DNA of 64,000 bases from Serinus canaria (GCF_022539315.1 NC_066313.1:35129059-35193058), one strand, 5' to 3'. Numbered from the stretch's first letter, positions 48,349 to 62,266 are shown. The notes: a model not told the origin generated them from the letters alone. Numbers and translations: made by a program.

Positions 48349-49293
48349 TAGCCAAATCTCAGAGCATTTCTGGAATTAAATCACCTGAAACCCAGCAGAA
48401 AAGCTACTAATGGAGAGCCTGGGGTATTTTCCCCTGATGGTCCTGAGGGCTTTATTCTCCATCTGTTCTGCAAGTCGCTGTGTAGTCCTCCCCTCCTGCT
48501 GCCAGGCACTCCTTCTGCCTTAGGCCAGTCACAGGATTATGAGTGTGAACATCACCTTCTCCTCTGCTTATACTGCTAGGTAAAAATCTGTTACCTTCTC
48601 AGGCTTGCTGGCTGTATAAAACCACTCCCTAGTCAGAGATGGGACAGCAGCGGTCCCAAACCAGCAGACCAGAACACACATGGACTGATGCTACCTGGGA
48701 GCTCCCGAGCCAGAACCAAGAGAGGTGCTAGTGCCAAGTATGTCACTTCAGGGTTAGTGGCAGAGGCCTGGGCTTTGATGGCATGCAGGTTTCCATGCTG
48801 TCCCTGTTCGTCCCAAATAGTTTCCAGGTGGATGTGATTAGTGGTAAAGAAACAACTGTGATGTTTCTAAGCAGCAGTATTTTGCCAAAGGACTGTTACC
48901 CTTTTTATGTGTATGCCGGAACTGAGACTCATAACAGCTAGGAAACCAAATCTTTATTTAGGCAACCCAAGCAGTGGCCTGATTTTCTACAGCTTCTACT
49001 CCCCTGGAGGGAACAGGAGCTCTGGGGACTCAGCAGGGTTGAAAAACTACCCATTAACTTCTCAATCTACAGCCATTTCACAGCTGTATCTCTGTTTCAA
49101 CCCATGCTGCTCAGTTTTTGTCGGCAGCAGAGAAGAGCCTCTCACACATAAGAGAAAGGCAGACGGCTGCTCAGTGCAGTGATCTCTGGTGTCCTGCTTT
49201 GGAAAATGCAACCCATACGGCTTGGTCAAAGTTGCTCACAGATTGCCTGCTGCACCTCCTCCCACTCCAGGACCTCACCCTCCCAGCATATCC

Positions 49294-49317
49294 CAATGAT
49301 ATTCCCTAATATCATTG
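49294..49317. repeat. Perfect 10-bp hairpin, 4-base loop
   Basis: CAATGATATT at 49294-49303 pairs exactly with AATATCATTG at 49308-49317 around the loop CCCT. Confidence 0.7.
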
Positions 49318-49819
49318 TTGAATGTAAGACAAAAAAAAGAGACCATTTTCTTCATTTACATGTAGAGTATAGAGTAAAGCATAATTAAATCACATGCTAC
49401 AGATGCACTATAATAAAAAAGAGAAATAGTGGAAGCAATTACAGGCTGGCATACTTACTGCTTCACATTTAAATAATAATGTGAACTATTAAGTAAACTA
49501 GGGCATAATCAGCTGAGGTTCATTAACTTATCTCACTGCAGAAATGGTACCACAATTCAATACAATTAGGTACATGCTAGCAGGAAACAGTGTTTCTTGT
49601 GCACCACGCTGGGTCCAGTCTTAGAGATGCCGAGGTATTTCACTTCCTGCTGACAGCTCAGAGCCTGCCTTCTCCCCATCAGGAGGCAACCAGCACCACT
49701 CTGGATCCATGCCCTGGCAAAGAAATGGGTGCTGCATATGTCACTTCACTCCAGTGCTGTTGATAGCCATGGAATCCTGAAAAATCTGCTAAGAATAGGC
49801 TAAGACTAAGCCACATTCA

Positions 49820-50179
49820 TGAGCCTTTTTTGGGCTCACCTAAAAAGAGAGGTCAGATGAAGTTAAAAGAATAAAAGTGGATATATTTAATGAAGGGCCT
49901 TCAGATATACATTAAAGGCAGACAAAGCCCCCCCAATGGGCTACACCAAAAATGGATGAGGGTCACGAGTTTTTGAGGCAGATATAAGTTTGCTCCATTG
50001 ACATATCGGGGTCAATCCTCCAATTACATCTTCAGGTAATGAAGTCATATACCCCCAGTTTTCTCCCCGCAATTCACTTTTGTTTATGCTTTTTGGGGCC
50101 TGAGGCAGTAGGGTGTCCTTGAATTTCAGCCTTGGAGGGATTGTTTTGTGTGACCCAAATGTGAAGACAGTAACTAACA
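49820..50179 (-). mobile_element. Probable solo LTR of an endogenous retrovirus
   Basis: Read on the minus strand the segment starts TGTTAGTTACTGTC and ends AAGGCTCA, consistent with TG...CA LTR ends. Inside are a TATA-like GTATATGA and, further on, a polyadenylation-type signal in CATTAAATATATCC shortly before a pyrimidine-rich CTTTTATTCTTTTAAC, in the order expected for U3-R-U5. Phrases such as CCATTTTTGGTGTAGCCCA look familiar from songbird repeats, but that is memory, not alignment. No matching 5-bp target duplication is visible at these exact edges, so the boundaries may be off by tens of bases. No viral genes flank it. Confidence 0.45.
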
Positions 50180-53100
50180 CTCTATGTGGAGTTTAGAGTT
50201 CTACACTAATGCAGTACAGGATTTAAAAAATGAACAAACAAAAATCCTAATGTATCACACAGGCTATTTTCATTTGGGCTAGCATTACCTCTCCACACTT
50301 AATGAGAGCAGCAATGAAGGCATGTATGAAGGAGATATGAATGATATTAGCCTGCACACAGTGGGGAATCTGGCTTGAGCAGACCCAGAATTAGTTTAGG
50401 TAGAAAATCTCCAGGACATTTCTGGCTTTTAAAAGCCCCAGGAGACACTGATTCTGGATAGTTTAAAGTCAGCAGAAGAAATGAGAATAAGTCAAACAAG
50501 CTAGATCCGGCAATGGCACTTTCTGCATGTTACAACCCACAGTAGATTCTGTCCCACCTCCAAAGGACCTATTGAGTCCCTGAGGAACAGGGAGTTAAGG
50601 CACAGAGCCTTTGAAAGGGTATCCAAAAAATCTCATTACATGGCGAATTAGCCTCTTCACCAGAAGCCATGTGGTCTCCCTGGCTGTGTCTGCAGTAGGA
50701 AAGCAGGGTAGAACTATACCACTGACGCTGAGAGCAAGCAGAATGAACAGAATGTCCATCCAGGCTGAGGTTTTTCTGCTTGAAAAAAGGCAGATTTGGC
50801 TAAACTGTCTATCTGGTTAAGTTTCTGCCTGTCCAAACATGATCTGATACACTGGTAGTGGGCACAGGCAAAACTGCACCCCAAATGTCCATGCATTTAA
50901 ATAATATGGAAAATCACACATCACTGTGACTCAAAGGTTTCACCCATTTATTTTTCTTTGGTTTCCTAAGAGTTAGCCAAGGCAGCATTTTGATGAAGGG
51001 GATTTGGCTTGAGTTAACAGAGGATGCTGAGAGATTGTAGTGAGCATCTGGAGGATTGTTTGTGATGAATGTCTGAAGAATTTCTCTAATCTTTCTTGAA
51101 GTGCTCCTTACTATCAAAACACTTTTGAACCTCTTGTTTCCTCAGCCTGTAAATAAGTTTGTTCAGTAGAAACTATTTTTCCTCTTCCATCTGTGTTTAT
51201 CAAGGAGGTACAACATTGGACCAGATGGAGATGCTGAAGGTCTTCCTGAGACCACCAGATGGAGAATGGTCAAAAACTTTTGAAAAAGGACATTATTCTT
51301 TTTGGACAGCATTTTTAATCATAATTTCTATATAACAGCATATGGCACAACAGAGTAAAACACACAGCTGTTGAGGGAAAAAATACTCTGTCATTGCAAG
51401 CTAGGTTCCATAAGTATTAGTTATTAAATGAATTTATCATAAACTCTTCAGGTCACAGCCCTTATGCATCCCTAAATGCATTCAGTTATATATTTCTACA
51501 GGTTATATGAAGTGACTAAGAGTTACAGCTGCCAATGTCTTAAAGCAAGGGGACTTGGAAAGAGATGCTCCATAACATCTTTGCAGCAGGTGTCATGCAG
51601 AAAACTCAGCTTAGGAAGGGGGTGGTTTGAAATCTGGTACCAGTGAACACAGTCAGGCAGAAAGTTTGTTACAAAAATCTCAGATGAACAATTCACCAAA
51701 AAGTCCTAAGAAAGGATCTGTTCAATAAAAACATGGGTCAAACAACAGGTCAAACAATTGCTAGCACCGAAGGAGCTCATGTTTAAATTAAATCCCTCTC
51801 TGTGTGTGACATTAGGGATCAGAAAATGAAGCTTAATTGTCTGAATACATTTACTCCAAATTTCCTACTCAGATGCCTATATCAGGGAGCTAATAAGCTG
51901 GAACTCGAACTTCATGGAAAATTCCACAGATCTTCTGTGCAATTTTCCTCCAGACTGGGGAAACAAACAATGAAAGGAAAGGAAAAAAACAAAGTATAAA
52001 TGTACAGTGCTCTGCAAAAGGTGATTTGAAAGTACAAGGTGCAATTTTTTACTTACTGGAATACATAGTTGCAACAAAATCTTTTTTTGTTGGTCTTGTT
52101 TATTTTCAGCTTTGAGTTTGAGTTTCAAAATTAAATTACTCATAATAAAATCAGATTAAGATAAAGGAAAAAACCCCAACTTTCTAAACTGAAATGCTTT
52201 TTAAAAAGAATAGCAAGTAAAATCTATTTACAAATGCAAAGTTGTCCTCATACTCTTGAGGTGACATAGCATTTCCCAGCAGAAAAAAATATTCCTTTGG
52301 AAAGCATGTGACCAGAATTCAAGGCAACATTCTACAGAATGTGTGTGACAGAGTTTGTTTCTATGATTATAGTGCTTCAGAGGAACTTTCTGCTGTATGT
52401 TCTCTAGACATACACCATATCACTGTGGGTAAACAAAGGAAATCTTAGGTCAAAGTGAAAAAAAAATCTAAGCACAATTCAGGAAAGAGAAAATAAGCAG
52501 TCCCTCTGGATTGCCATTCTCAAGGTTTTTCTCCAATGCTGCTTCCGTGATGTCTTGCAAATGGATTTACCAGGACTCTGCAGGCCCCAGGTGATCAAAC
52601 TACTGAAAGCAGGGAAGAATATACCATTGCACATGTGTGAAGTCCATTCTTTAATCATGTGAAACCTCATAGCTTCAGAAATATGTTATAGGCAATTTCA
52701 AGCAGCAAAGGCCAACTGCTCCTTTTTTTTTTACTGCAGTTTTCCATATCTAGATCAAATCAGATATTATTCTCTTTTACTTCTTTTCCTTTCTTTGTTA
52801 GGTTTGCAAAGCCTTTCAGCTTCCATTAATCACTTTCTACACCCCAATAAATAAGCTAAATTACTGACTTACCTGCACACACAGCTATCTGCCCACTTTT
52901 CTACCCTGATGATACAGCTCTGCACATAATGCAAATTAGCAAAACTAATTTGGTATTCATTATGATGTTAATGAATACTTCTTTTATAAAATACTTTGAG
53001 ATCCAATGACACAAGGCATTATATCAGACTTGGCACTAACATTTACTATGTATTTATGATTATTATACCTCTTATAAATATAATTGATTTTCCATGTTAT

Positions 53101-53342
53101 TAAAATTCTCTGTACACTTGTAAAAATTCCCACTCAAGCATCTCAAAATCAGATGCATTGTTTCTGTTTTTTGGACATCCTAATTAATCTGTTACAGTGT
53201 TGTGATTAAAGCTTTTCAGAGTTCTGGTTCTTGTGATATAATCACCATCATTTTTATTCATTAGTAGTTGACGGTAGTGACCACAAAATACTCAGCAATT
53301 TCCAGACATTCAGAAGGGAGAATAACTGCCCTAAGTAGCTGA

Positions 53343-53389
53343 GAGTCCAAAAAAGAGCTCATTAAAACAGTATTTAATTTTTTGGACTC
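53343..53389. repeat. Perfect 12-bp inverted repeat, 23-base loop
   Basis: GAGTCCAAAAAA at 53343-53354 is the exact reverse complement of TTTTTTGGACTC at 53378-53389. The arm end TGGACTC/GAGTCCA is non-repetitive, so this is more than an A/T-run coincidence. It could be a small foldback or the ends of a tiny non-autonomous element. Confidence 0.75.
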
Positions 53390-53909
53390 ACTGAAAATCT
53401 GTATTAGACCCATTCATCTTTTGATTTAAAGGTTTTGCTCTGCATAAGATGCAATATGGGGCTTAGTTAGGAAATGAGACTGTAGAGCAAGAGTGAGTGT
53501 GTGCACATGTGCTGAGAAATGCACTGCAGCCTCTCATACTTAAAATCCCAATTTTCTGTCTGGCTAAGGTGGAGTACACAAAGGAAATGCAGTACACCTT
53601 CTCCATAGCAAGAAGGTGCTGTTCTTGTGTCACAGGGAACATTTGCCTGCTGCTGTTCTCCAAGGGCCCTTTCCAAAGCCACGGGTGCTCGAGCTGTGGC
53701 TTTGTTTGAAAGAGCACAAAAATAATCACATCCTGTAGCTCTGGGTCAGATGCCTGACCTACAAAAGCGTTTTTTCTGGCTTTATGTGGGTATAATGAAA
53801 TCCCTGCATAAAACACTTCTTAAATATCAGCTGCCCACTTCTGACCTTCTCCCTCTAGAGACTGTATCCCCTCAACTGCAAACTTTCGAGATCATCAAGA
53901 GCTAGAAAG

Positions 53910-53929
53910 GTGTGTGTGCATGTGTGTGG
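53910..53929. repeat. Short interrupted (GT)n
   Basis: GTGTGTGTGCATGTGTGTGG, a short interrupted GT dinucleotide repeat. No further meaning is claimed. Confidence 0.65.
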
Positions 53930-56900
53930 ATGGGATTTTATGATTCTGAATTAGCTGAAGGGATTTTCCACTGCCTTTACAAATCTATCACTTTAGTACT
54001 GCTACAAAAGATCTCAATCAGCATTTTCTTCAGTCTAAGCATGAAACAATGAAGTGAGTAACTGAGCTTTCATTAGAAGTGGAAATTGTACCTGGCAAGC
54101 AGTTTATAGCAGAAATTCAAACCAAAGGACAACATAGATTTTTTGAGGGTTTCATTTAACATTTTCTGTTATTTGATTAACATAGTTTCTATTAGCCTAG
54201 CAGCAGCAGGGATTTGGTTCTGTTTATGCAGCAGCTCAGAAAACAAATGGTCCTTTTGAGCAAACTCGTGTCCCCCAAAGCAGTTTTGTGATGTAGTAAT
54301 AGCAATGTGTCAAGTCCTTCCTTTCACTCTTCTTCTTTCTGTGTCTTTGCTGTTCTTAAAATAAATTTGCAGCCTAGAAAATGTGGTTTATCTGAGACAG
54401 ATTGAAGAGCTTTGGGGATTTTTTTATTGTTATTTTCAGCATAAGGCCAGAATCTTAATATTCCTTTTTCATAGTTTTAAATCTGTCAGTGGTTCTCTAA
54501 CCTTCTGGTATCCCCCTGCCCTGTTCTTCTATAACACTGATTTTAATGTACCTGTTTTGAGCAACATTATCTAATTTCCTAAAAATATTTGCAATACCAA
54601 TCTGCAGTAAGTCAAAAAGAGATTTTGGCAACAGCTACTTATTTAAGACTGGTACTACAAAACATGTATACTCTCATATCTGCTATGTTCACACAATTTG
54701 ACATATTTACTTTATCACTAAAATTATTTTTTAGATAACTTGGATAATACTTCTAGAAGTGTTTTAATCAGGTGTTGAAGCTAGCCTGTACTCAATGGGA
54801 CTTAGAGTGCAGGACTATCAGTAAACAAAGAAGCAAATGAAATAAATCCCATTAATTAGGGTGAAACAGTAACAGAGCAGTTCTGGTTTTACAGATGGGC
54901 AAGATGTCTGATTGAATTTCCCAGGCTATGCAGATTGGCTGCAGATGGTGTGGAAAGTGGTCCAGAACTCAGAATTCATATAATCAAAAACATGCTTAGA
55001 TCCAAACAAGAATGTTTTCCCATGTGATGCTGTATAGCTTGCAACCTTATCACAAGCATTTGGTAACTTTTCAAATCAAATCATAACATAAACCTCACAC
55101 AACAAAGCACACAGCAAGGGCTCTCATTAATGATGCCATTATATCTAATAATTCAATGACAGCAGAGTTCCTGGACACAAGTTATTTTGGCCCCAAGTTA
55201 TAATTTCCTATTGAAAATGCTGACTGATAAGTGCCCAGGCCAACTGGAGACCTGAAGGGAAGAGCATTCACTGAGTAGGTAGTATATGAGCAGCACCTGT
55301 TATCATTAAGAAAATTACCCTGGAACAACTTCCTGCCAGTGAAAAATATCCTGAAAAAATCAGTAGCATATTATTACATTGTAATACATAATATCCTCAA
55401 GATCTGAATCTGAAATTTTGGATTCTTATCTTAAACAGACATTAGACTATAATAATATTTTCTTTAAATAATGACATCTCAGAGAACAATAATCTTTTGC
55501 AAAGGGGACTGTGTAAATGTGGTGACATCTTGCACCCTGGAAGGACACTGATACTGTCCTGCTGACTTCAGAAATCAGCAAGTAGATGACTCCCCCCTTC
55601 AACCCTGTTCAGCTTGCAAGCTCATACTCCTTTTTGTAAGGATGTTGCTTTGGTTTTAATTTGAACGTAATAAACCCTGTTTAAACAGCTATTACACGCC
55701 CTTTGATGCTATTCTGATATAAAAAGCCAAAAATATGTGCAACTGCTTGTCTGACATAAGAGCTCCTTGCTTCACTATCCTCCTCAGGAAGAATGGGCAA
55801 ATCTGCTGAATGCCTGGAGGCAAGTGCTGCGTGGGAAATAATCCTTTTGTGCTTTTCCTTACACTTGCACCTAGAACTGACCCCAGATTAAGTCACACTA
55901 AGCCAGCAGGTAGAACATTTCTCAATGAATTTAGCTCACCTGCTGCAGCCTTCACCTCTGCATCAAATCACCTTAATCTAATGGAAGAAACACCAGGGTT
56001 GACTGAGAACCAGGCTCAGTGGCTTTGCAGAGGTATCCCTAATATTTCAGCCATGCATTTGGGCCTTTTTTATCATCACTCACTTTCCTTCTGGCAATGA
56101 GAGATTCCATCTTCAAATTCGTTAATCTTTGAAAATAGTTCTATAATCTTTGAGATAAGTATCAACCAGAAAAATTAGCACAGTAAGTTATGTAAGATAT
56201 TAGATCATAAGAAAATACACAGCAAGACTCAGTAATTAACTGGTATAATGACGGCTGTTAATTTTTGCAGGAGCAATTTAGAAAGTTACTGAAGTTCAAG
56301 AATTTGTCATTGAGTCTCTTGTAATAGACTGGTACTGCTTGAAGGTAGCAAGACATCCAGAAGTAGAGCAAGAAGGGAAGTAAAAATGAATCTCATATAT
56401 TAATTTGTACACTCAATTTCAGAGAAGAATCACATTTTATGTAAAGGCAGTGAGCCTTGTCAGAGAGTTTCACAAAGAATGAGATATCAGTGGACGCTTA
56501 ATTTTTATATTCCTCTCAAAAGGTCTTAATTAGCAGGGGATGATGAAAGTGAACTTAAAAAAACCTCACCAAAGTCACTCTGTAAAGAGAAATGCCATTA
56601 AATAAATCCCCATCACTTGGCACTTTCAAATTTAATTTGACAAATGATGGTTTAAAATACAAGTGACAGAAATTTTGCACTAGGGCACCTCCAGAGTTTA
56701 TGGGACTCACCAGATCTTGCAGCTGGGATAAAAAATTATAGAAAGCCATGAAGGAGAAAAAGGAAAAGGTCATGATTTTAAGGAAAATTCACAAGTGAGG
56801 AATACCTTGTGAAGGTATCTCAAGGGGAGTGGGAAAAAGCTGTTTCAGATTTAGCTGTCAGCTTCCAGCCACAAGCGGAAAAACTCAGTCGAATTCCATA

Positions 56901-58417
56901 TCCAGCAAAAACTGAGTTTCTGGCAGAAGGGGAATTTGACAATTTTCCCTCCAGCTGGGCTCCAGGGCTAGGGCACTTAGGGAGTCTTGCTGCCTATGTA
57001 GCAGCTCTGCTTTACTTACTCTCCTTTTTTTGGCAGATTCACATAAATTTTGCTTTCTTCCTAGAAACAGAAGTGAATATGACAAGAATCTTCCCAGTTA
57101 AAAACTAAAGAGACATAATTTTGCTTTTTTTGAATCCCAACTAACATTTCCAGCAGAACTGAAATTTAAATTTTGAACAGCTCTAGGTTTCCCTGGTGTT
57201 GTGAAATTGGAGAAGCCTGGAAATTACTTCTATAAACTAGGCATAAGTCTCTGGACAAGAAGCAACATATGTGGCATGATATAGTGCTCAAAAGTAATGA
57301 AGAATAAAGAAACAGCTGTCACTGCATCAGATGATCAGGAAGCAGGTTAAAGAGGGGAGAAAATGGAAACGTATTTTTTGTGGTAGAAGAATTAAACTGT
57401 GAAACTCAATAACACAATTCAGAAAAGCCAATGGATTCAAGACCCTATTCCTCATAGTGATGGAGAAGAGTTCCCATTTAAGAGAATGGACCACCCGGTT
57501 CAGGAAGTCCCTAAAACAACAAAAGACAGAATCCAGGAAAGTTTATGGAACATCCATCTTGGTTCTTATTCTGTGTCCTTAAGTATTTGAACACCAGCTA
57601 GTATCAGACAGAAAGACAGTGGTAAAATGGATCACTGGTCTGAGCTGCCGTGGCAGCTCAGAGGCACTGGCCATTGGAAGCTGCTTTATGTAGTCACAGT
57701 GGAAAGATTTGCAAAGCCCAAAGCCTTAACTGATGTTTAGCTGAGACTTATCTTCAGCTTGTTAGGGAGAAGCTACATATTTGAATCATCACATAGAAAG
57801 AGGAAAGCAAACCTTGCCAGACAAGTCTACCTGCCAGGTCAGTTTTACCAATAGCCTGCTCAAATATCACTAATTTTCACACTTCTAATTAAAACGTTCA
57901 AAGGGTCAGAAGTTTTATGAATCAGAAAAATCTTGTTCCCCACACACCCTTTTCCATTTTGACTTTATTTTCATTTCTTCTAAGACTAAACTTGTCTTCA
58001 AATGCATAACAGAAATGGCTTTTGAAAGTCCTTGATTTGAATCTGGTTAGGATCAGGTGTTTTCAGTTGACTGTTACTCTCTTATTAAGACCAACAAAGA
58101 GAGAAAGAAATATTCAATAAATCCATTTCCTTAAAAAAGATATTTCAAACTAAAGAATGAATTAAATGAATTAATGAACTAAAGAATGGGTAGACTGAAG
58201 AGTACCCCAGAATAATGATAATTGGTTATCTCTTTTTACCTCAGTTTTTTTTTCAACTTTGGCTCACTTGATTCCACTCTTTTTCATTTATCAAATGGCA
58301 CAATAATTTCCTGAAATACTGTAAAATTCAGTGTTTGCAATGTAAAAAAAATAAGCACAAACTGCTTCTATTCCTCGGAACAGTGAGACAATTATTAAAA
58401 AGTCTGAATGGGACTAT

Positions 58418-58488
58418 TTACCTTGAATTAATTTTATGATAATTATAAAAATATCTGGATGGGGTTGCTTACCTTGAATTAACTTTAT
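58418..58488. repeat. 51-bp-period duplication carrying a donor-like motif
   Basis: TTACCTTGAATTAATTTTAT at 58418-58437 recurs at 58469-58488 as TTACCTTGAATTAACTTTAT, one mismatch apart, with the intervening bases completing a 51-bp unit. On the minus strand each copy reads TTCAAGGTAA. The right copy (AAGGTAAGC) is a near-consensus splice donor and the left copy (AAGGTAAAT) a weaker one. Confidence 0.75.
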
Positions 58489-61400
58489 AATTAATGTTTG
58501 CAAAGTTTTTGTGTCACTGGAACCATTATTTTTAGTAAAATGGTGGTTATCTGCACAGTGAACACTTTCAAACCCTTTGCTGTTACATAATAGCATTTAA
58601 GGGGTGCAATCCATGCTTTGATTGTCTTTAAAATTGAGATTTTGGACAAAGATATGCACACAAGAACAAACAGACATTTGAAGGCTATGACACATTTCAG
58701 ATTGATTGCGTGTTTTGAAAGAAGGTCCTGGAGATGAATGCCAAATGGGTGGTCAAATTCATACCTGAAAGTGTGTTATATTCAAAGCAGCTGATAATAA
58801 ATGCTAAAATGGTCGCTGTTTGTATGCACTTAGTAGCAAAGATCTGCGTACTCACACAGGAGAAGGCAGGTTTATTTAGGTTTTACAATACCCACATGCA
58901 AAGTCCTCAGCATCTTTGGAAGCCTATAAACCTTAATAAAAGACTTCAGTTCTTAATAGCATCATGCTATAGATGATCTCATAAATTACAGACACAGCTC
59001 ACGGCTTCTGCACCCTGAAGGTCACAACCTTTGGGTGGCTTGACAATGCCATGGCCAGGGTTCAAGCTATAAAAGTCAGTAAAATGAGATGTGAGACCTA
59101 GCATTGTACATAATGCTAGAAGATCATGTACAGGTGGACATAAAAGTTAAGCCTCTACATAAAATGATAACACTTCAGCACAAAGGGATTAAATTGAAAA
59201 AAATTTTAAAAAATAGGAAATTGGAAAAAAAAAATCTACAAATCTGGGAGTTACCCTTGAAATCTACCAAGTTCAACAGTGGGCTTTGACATAGTTCTTC
59301 CATTGCAAAAGCACTTCTGTCCAAGGTGTGCTCATGTCCCACTAACTGTCATGATTTACATGCCTGAAGTTCCTGCTCCTTCAAGTACTGGAATGCATTT
59401 AACTTATGCTAGCAACTTTCCATGGCATCTGCACCAAAGAGCAGATTCATTTAACCTAGCTGAGCACATCCAAGTGAGATGCATAAATTAGCAGGATGGT
59501 CATTTTAAGGAGGAGCTCACTTCTCACTTCCCACTCGCCTTTAGTCATCTGAAGGCCTGACACTTAATCATGGTCTCTATAATTGGTGCAGGTAGACATC
59601 TCTAGGAGATTTATCCCAACCTAGACCAGCATCTAAAACTGATAAACGGAGTCACTCCTGGTCACATCTTGCTCTCTTGAACACAGAAAAAATTTATTAT
59701 TCTCAACAAGACTTAGATAACTTGGATAGTCAATATAAATGAGATGAAATAACCTCTACCATCTTTTTTAGTTAAGGAGCAAAGTCACCACCCATGGATG
59801 AAACAATCACCCACTGAATCACCCTCTGGGACATGGTATTCTCTAATCAATGACATTCAAAATAGATTAACTTCTCTTGTGGAACTGCCCTTTACTTTTT
59901 TTCCCCCCTTCAAATAAAAATATAGCTTGACATGATTTTTGTTTCAGATTAAAAACATCTCAACTAAAACCTCACTTTTGCCCCCATTTTTATGATTGTT
60001 CATTAAAAAAAAACACCAAACATGGCTTATAATCAGAATATTTTGGGGTTTCTTTGAGATTTATTTTGAAAATCCAAAAAATATTATTTCAGTAATTTCT
60101 AGTCCAATCATCTGCACTATAAAAATCCATCTAAAGTAAGATATACTATTCTAGTAGTTAAAAAACTGCAGCTGCTTTTATAGGAGCATGGTTAGTACTC
60201 TGTCTATGGTGTTTTGGCCAAATTCCAAGCCAAGTAATTACATTTACATACCTAAATTCACCGTGGTTGTTTCATCTGGATACTGCAATATTATGTAAGC
60301 TCGTTTAGCTAATTTAGCACCCACATGAACAGCATAGGTTCAAAAGTTCAACTTAAACTTTATTAGGTTTGCAGTCTGCTTAATAATACTTAGCACTTAA
60401 TTAATCTGCACAACACCCTTGTGAGCTACTTAAGTTAGTATTAGCAGGAGAGTCTGTGAAAAAGGAACAAAAAGACAGGAAGAAAAATGTCCATCCTATA
60501 ATGCCATCTCTCATTCTCAAATAGGTGTTCAGGTGCCTATAGTACTTATTTTTAGTTCAATGGTATTTAGTCTTGAAAAGACATTAAATCAAAGAAAAGT
60601 GTATCATTGGATACACTCGTTGAATAGGGGAATCTGTGACAGGGAAAAAAAGCCAATAATAACAATAAGGTAATATCACAATAATGTGAATAACTGGTTG
60701 ATGTACTTATGATACCACTGATGCATGGTATCACCCAGGGCAACCTGCAGAACAACCAAAGACCAAATGTCTTTAATAAAAAAAACCACTGAGTCCCATC
60801 ATCTGATACGTGAGAAATCCTCTGTGCTCCAATTCCTATGTCACCACCATGTCAGTAAACAGGCTGGTGTAATGGTAGGCATGTCCAAATGCAACAGGAG
60901 GCAGTGCAATTGCAGGATATCTGAGAAGCTGCCATGTGACAATGAAGCAGGTGCAGGAGGGCTCATAGGCAGTTCTGAGTTTGCTCTACTCTTCTGCCTA
61001 TACCTTTCATTGCTTAGAGAAGTATTCAAAATGCATGGAAGTTGTTACTCTCTGTGTCTCCTGTATTATGGGAATTCTTTTCTGAGTTGTTTCTTGAGAT
61101 CCTATTGCTTGATCCAGCTCCACTCATCAAGACTGACTCCAAGTCCTTAAGTCCTGTTTTCTATCTAACGGTGCCATCTTTTCTGTGTCATTGACAGGGA
61201 CAAACCCTTTTATGCTGCAGGGAACTCTGTAAGAGAAATCTAAATCTACACTGTAAAGGGACTTGTACAGCAACACATATGCATAATATATAAACAAGGC
61301 TGAAACAGCAGAAGAGAAAAAGATTTCCTTTTCTTTTGAAGATTATGACCGCAATTGAACTCAATGATAGCCACAGACCACAGTCTGTATGGACTTACAA

Positions 61401-62168
61401 TGAGGTTTACATATGACCCTATCACAGTAGGAACCTCTCACACTTTCAATAACTTTATGTTCACAGAGTGCTTAATAAAGGATATTAATGTATTTTCATA
61501 TACGGTGGAATGGCATGCACACAAAAAATTAAAATTATTTGCCAAGGAAACATACAGGGTAAATGTAAGGTGTGTGTAAGCAAATCTCCAGTCCCTAGGG
61601 AGGCCTCTAGTTACTGCACATCTTTCTGCTCCACTGGACTCTTGATTTTCAGTAATTCTCAGAGGCATGACTGTTACAACGTAATTGGAACACTCATGGC
61701 ACAACATGAGAAATCCAGGACAGGATCCTGCTAGAAGATCCATACAGGTAGAACTATAGGCTTGAAGTACTTTCTGACTTCAGGTGGGTCTGCACAGACA
61801 TGAGGGACAAACCTTTGCTGAAGATGAGCAGTAGACATAAATATCTGTACGGCAAAGGAGTTATGAAGTGTCAGGTATGAATCAAACAGAATAACAGCAA
61901 ACCTGACATGGTTTTGTGATCACATCTTGGTTTCACTGGTTCACTTTGCCTGCTCCATTATACTTGCTCCTCTTCACTGCTCTAGGGAAATGAATTTCTT
62001 CCTTTCCTAAATTATTTGATATGAGACAATCAGGTCAAGAACATGAGGGTGGTAACAAAATCTGATATTTCCTATCTCCTCAAGCATATGTATATATGTT
62101 GTAAGTCAGGATGTCTGAGGGAAACTTTTGTGATCCATGGTTTTCTTGAGACCAGACAGTATTAATTA

Positions 62169-62204
62169 CTCTCTCTATCTCTCTCTCATATATATATATA
62201 TATA
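62169..62204. repeat. Compound (CT)n(AT)n microsatellite
   Basis: An interrupted CT/TC run (62169-62187) passes into nine or so AT units ending at about 62204. It lies about 60 bp past the donor of the exon candidate at 62267, inside its presumed downstream intron. Likely polymorphic in length. Confidence 0.85.
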
Positions 62205-62266
62205 GTATTATGTTAACTTAGAGAGTAAACAGCAATGACAAACAGAATAGTCAAGCCTTTTCTTAC

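Larger units (their letters stand above)
46257..49819. other. Unique non-coding DNA with small repeats
   Basis: No gene recognised. It contains the 26-bp tandem duplication at 48297 and the 10-bp hairpin at 49294. Around 48,420-49,270 the sequence is GC-richer but I see no supported exon. Confidence 0.45.
50180..62266. other. Long stretch of unique non-coding DNA
   Basis: About 12 kb without a recognisable gene or major transposon. It includes the hairpin at 53343, the short GT repeat at 53910, the 51-bp duplication at 58418 and the dinucleotide repeat at 62169. The longest frame of the window (141 codons, plus strand 60725-61150) lies here but has no protein-like features I can name. Any exons present would have to be short. 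Confidence 0.45.

Noticed and set aside
53463..53816. 117-codon minus-strand frame with overlapping frames on the same strand
   Set aside because: Several overlapping frames in different registers, no recognisable motif, no splice boundaries in register. Treated as chance.
56809..57108. 99-codon plus-strand frame with a hydrophobic stretch
   Set aside because: The hydrophobic run comes from local CT-rich sequence; no motif, splice site or start context supports it.
58418..58596. Minus-strand short exon ending at the AAGGTAAGC donor near 58468
   Set aside because: A 79-bp exon from GTGCAG to this donor would start in phase 1 and cannot join the phase-0 end of the 62.4-kb exon; in phase 0 it hits a stop.
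60725..61150. Longest open frame, 141 codons, plus strand
   Set aside because: No familiar domain, cysteine-scattered and random-like composition, no upstream promoter or supporting splice sites. One frame of this length is expected by chance in 64 kb read in six frames.
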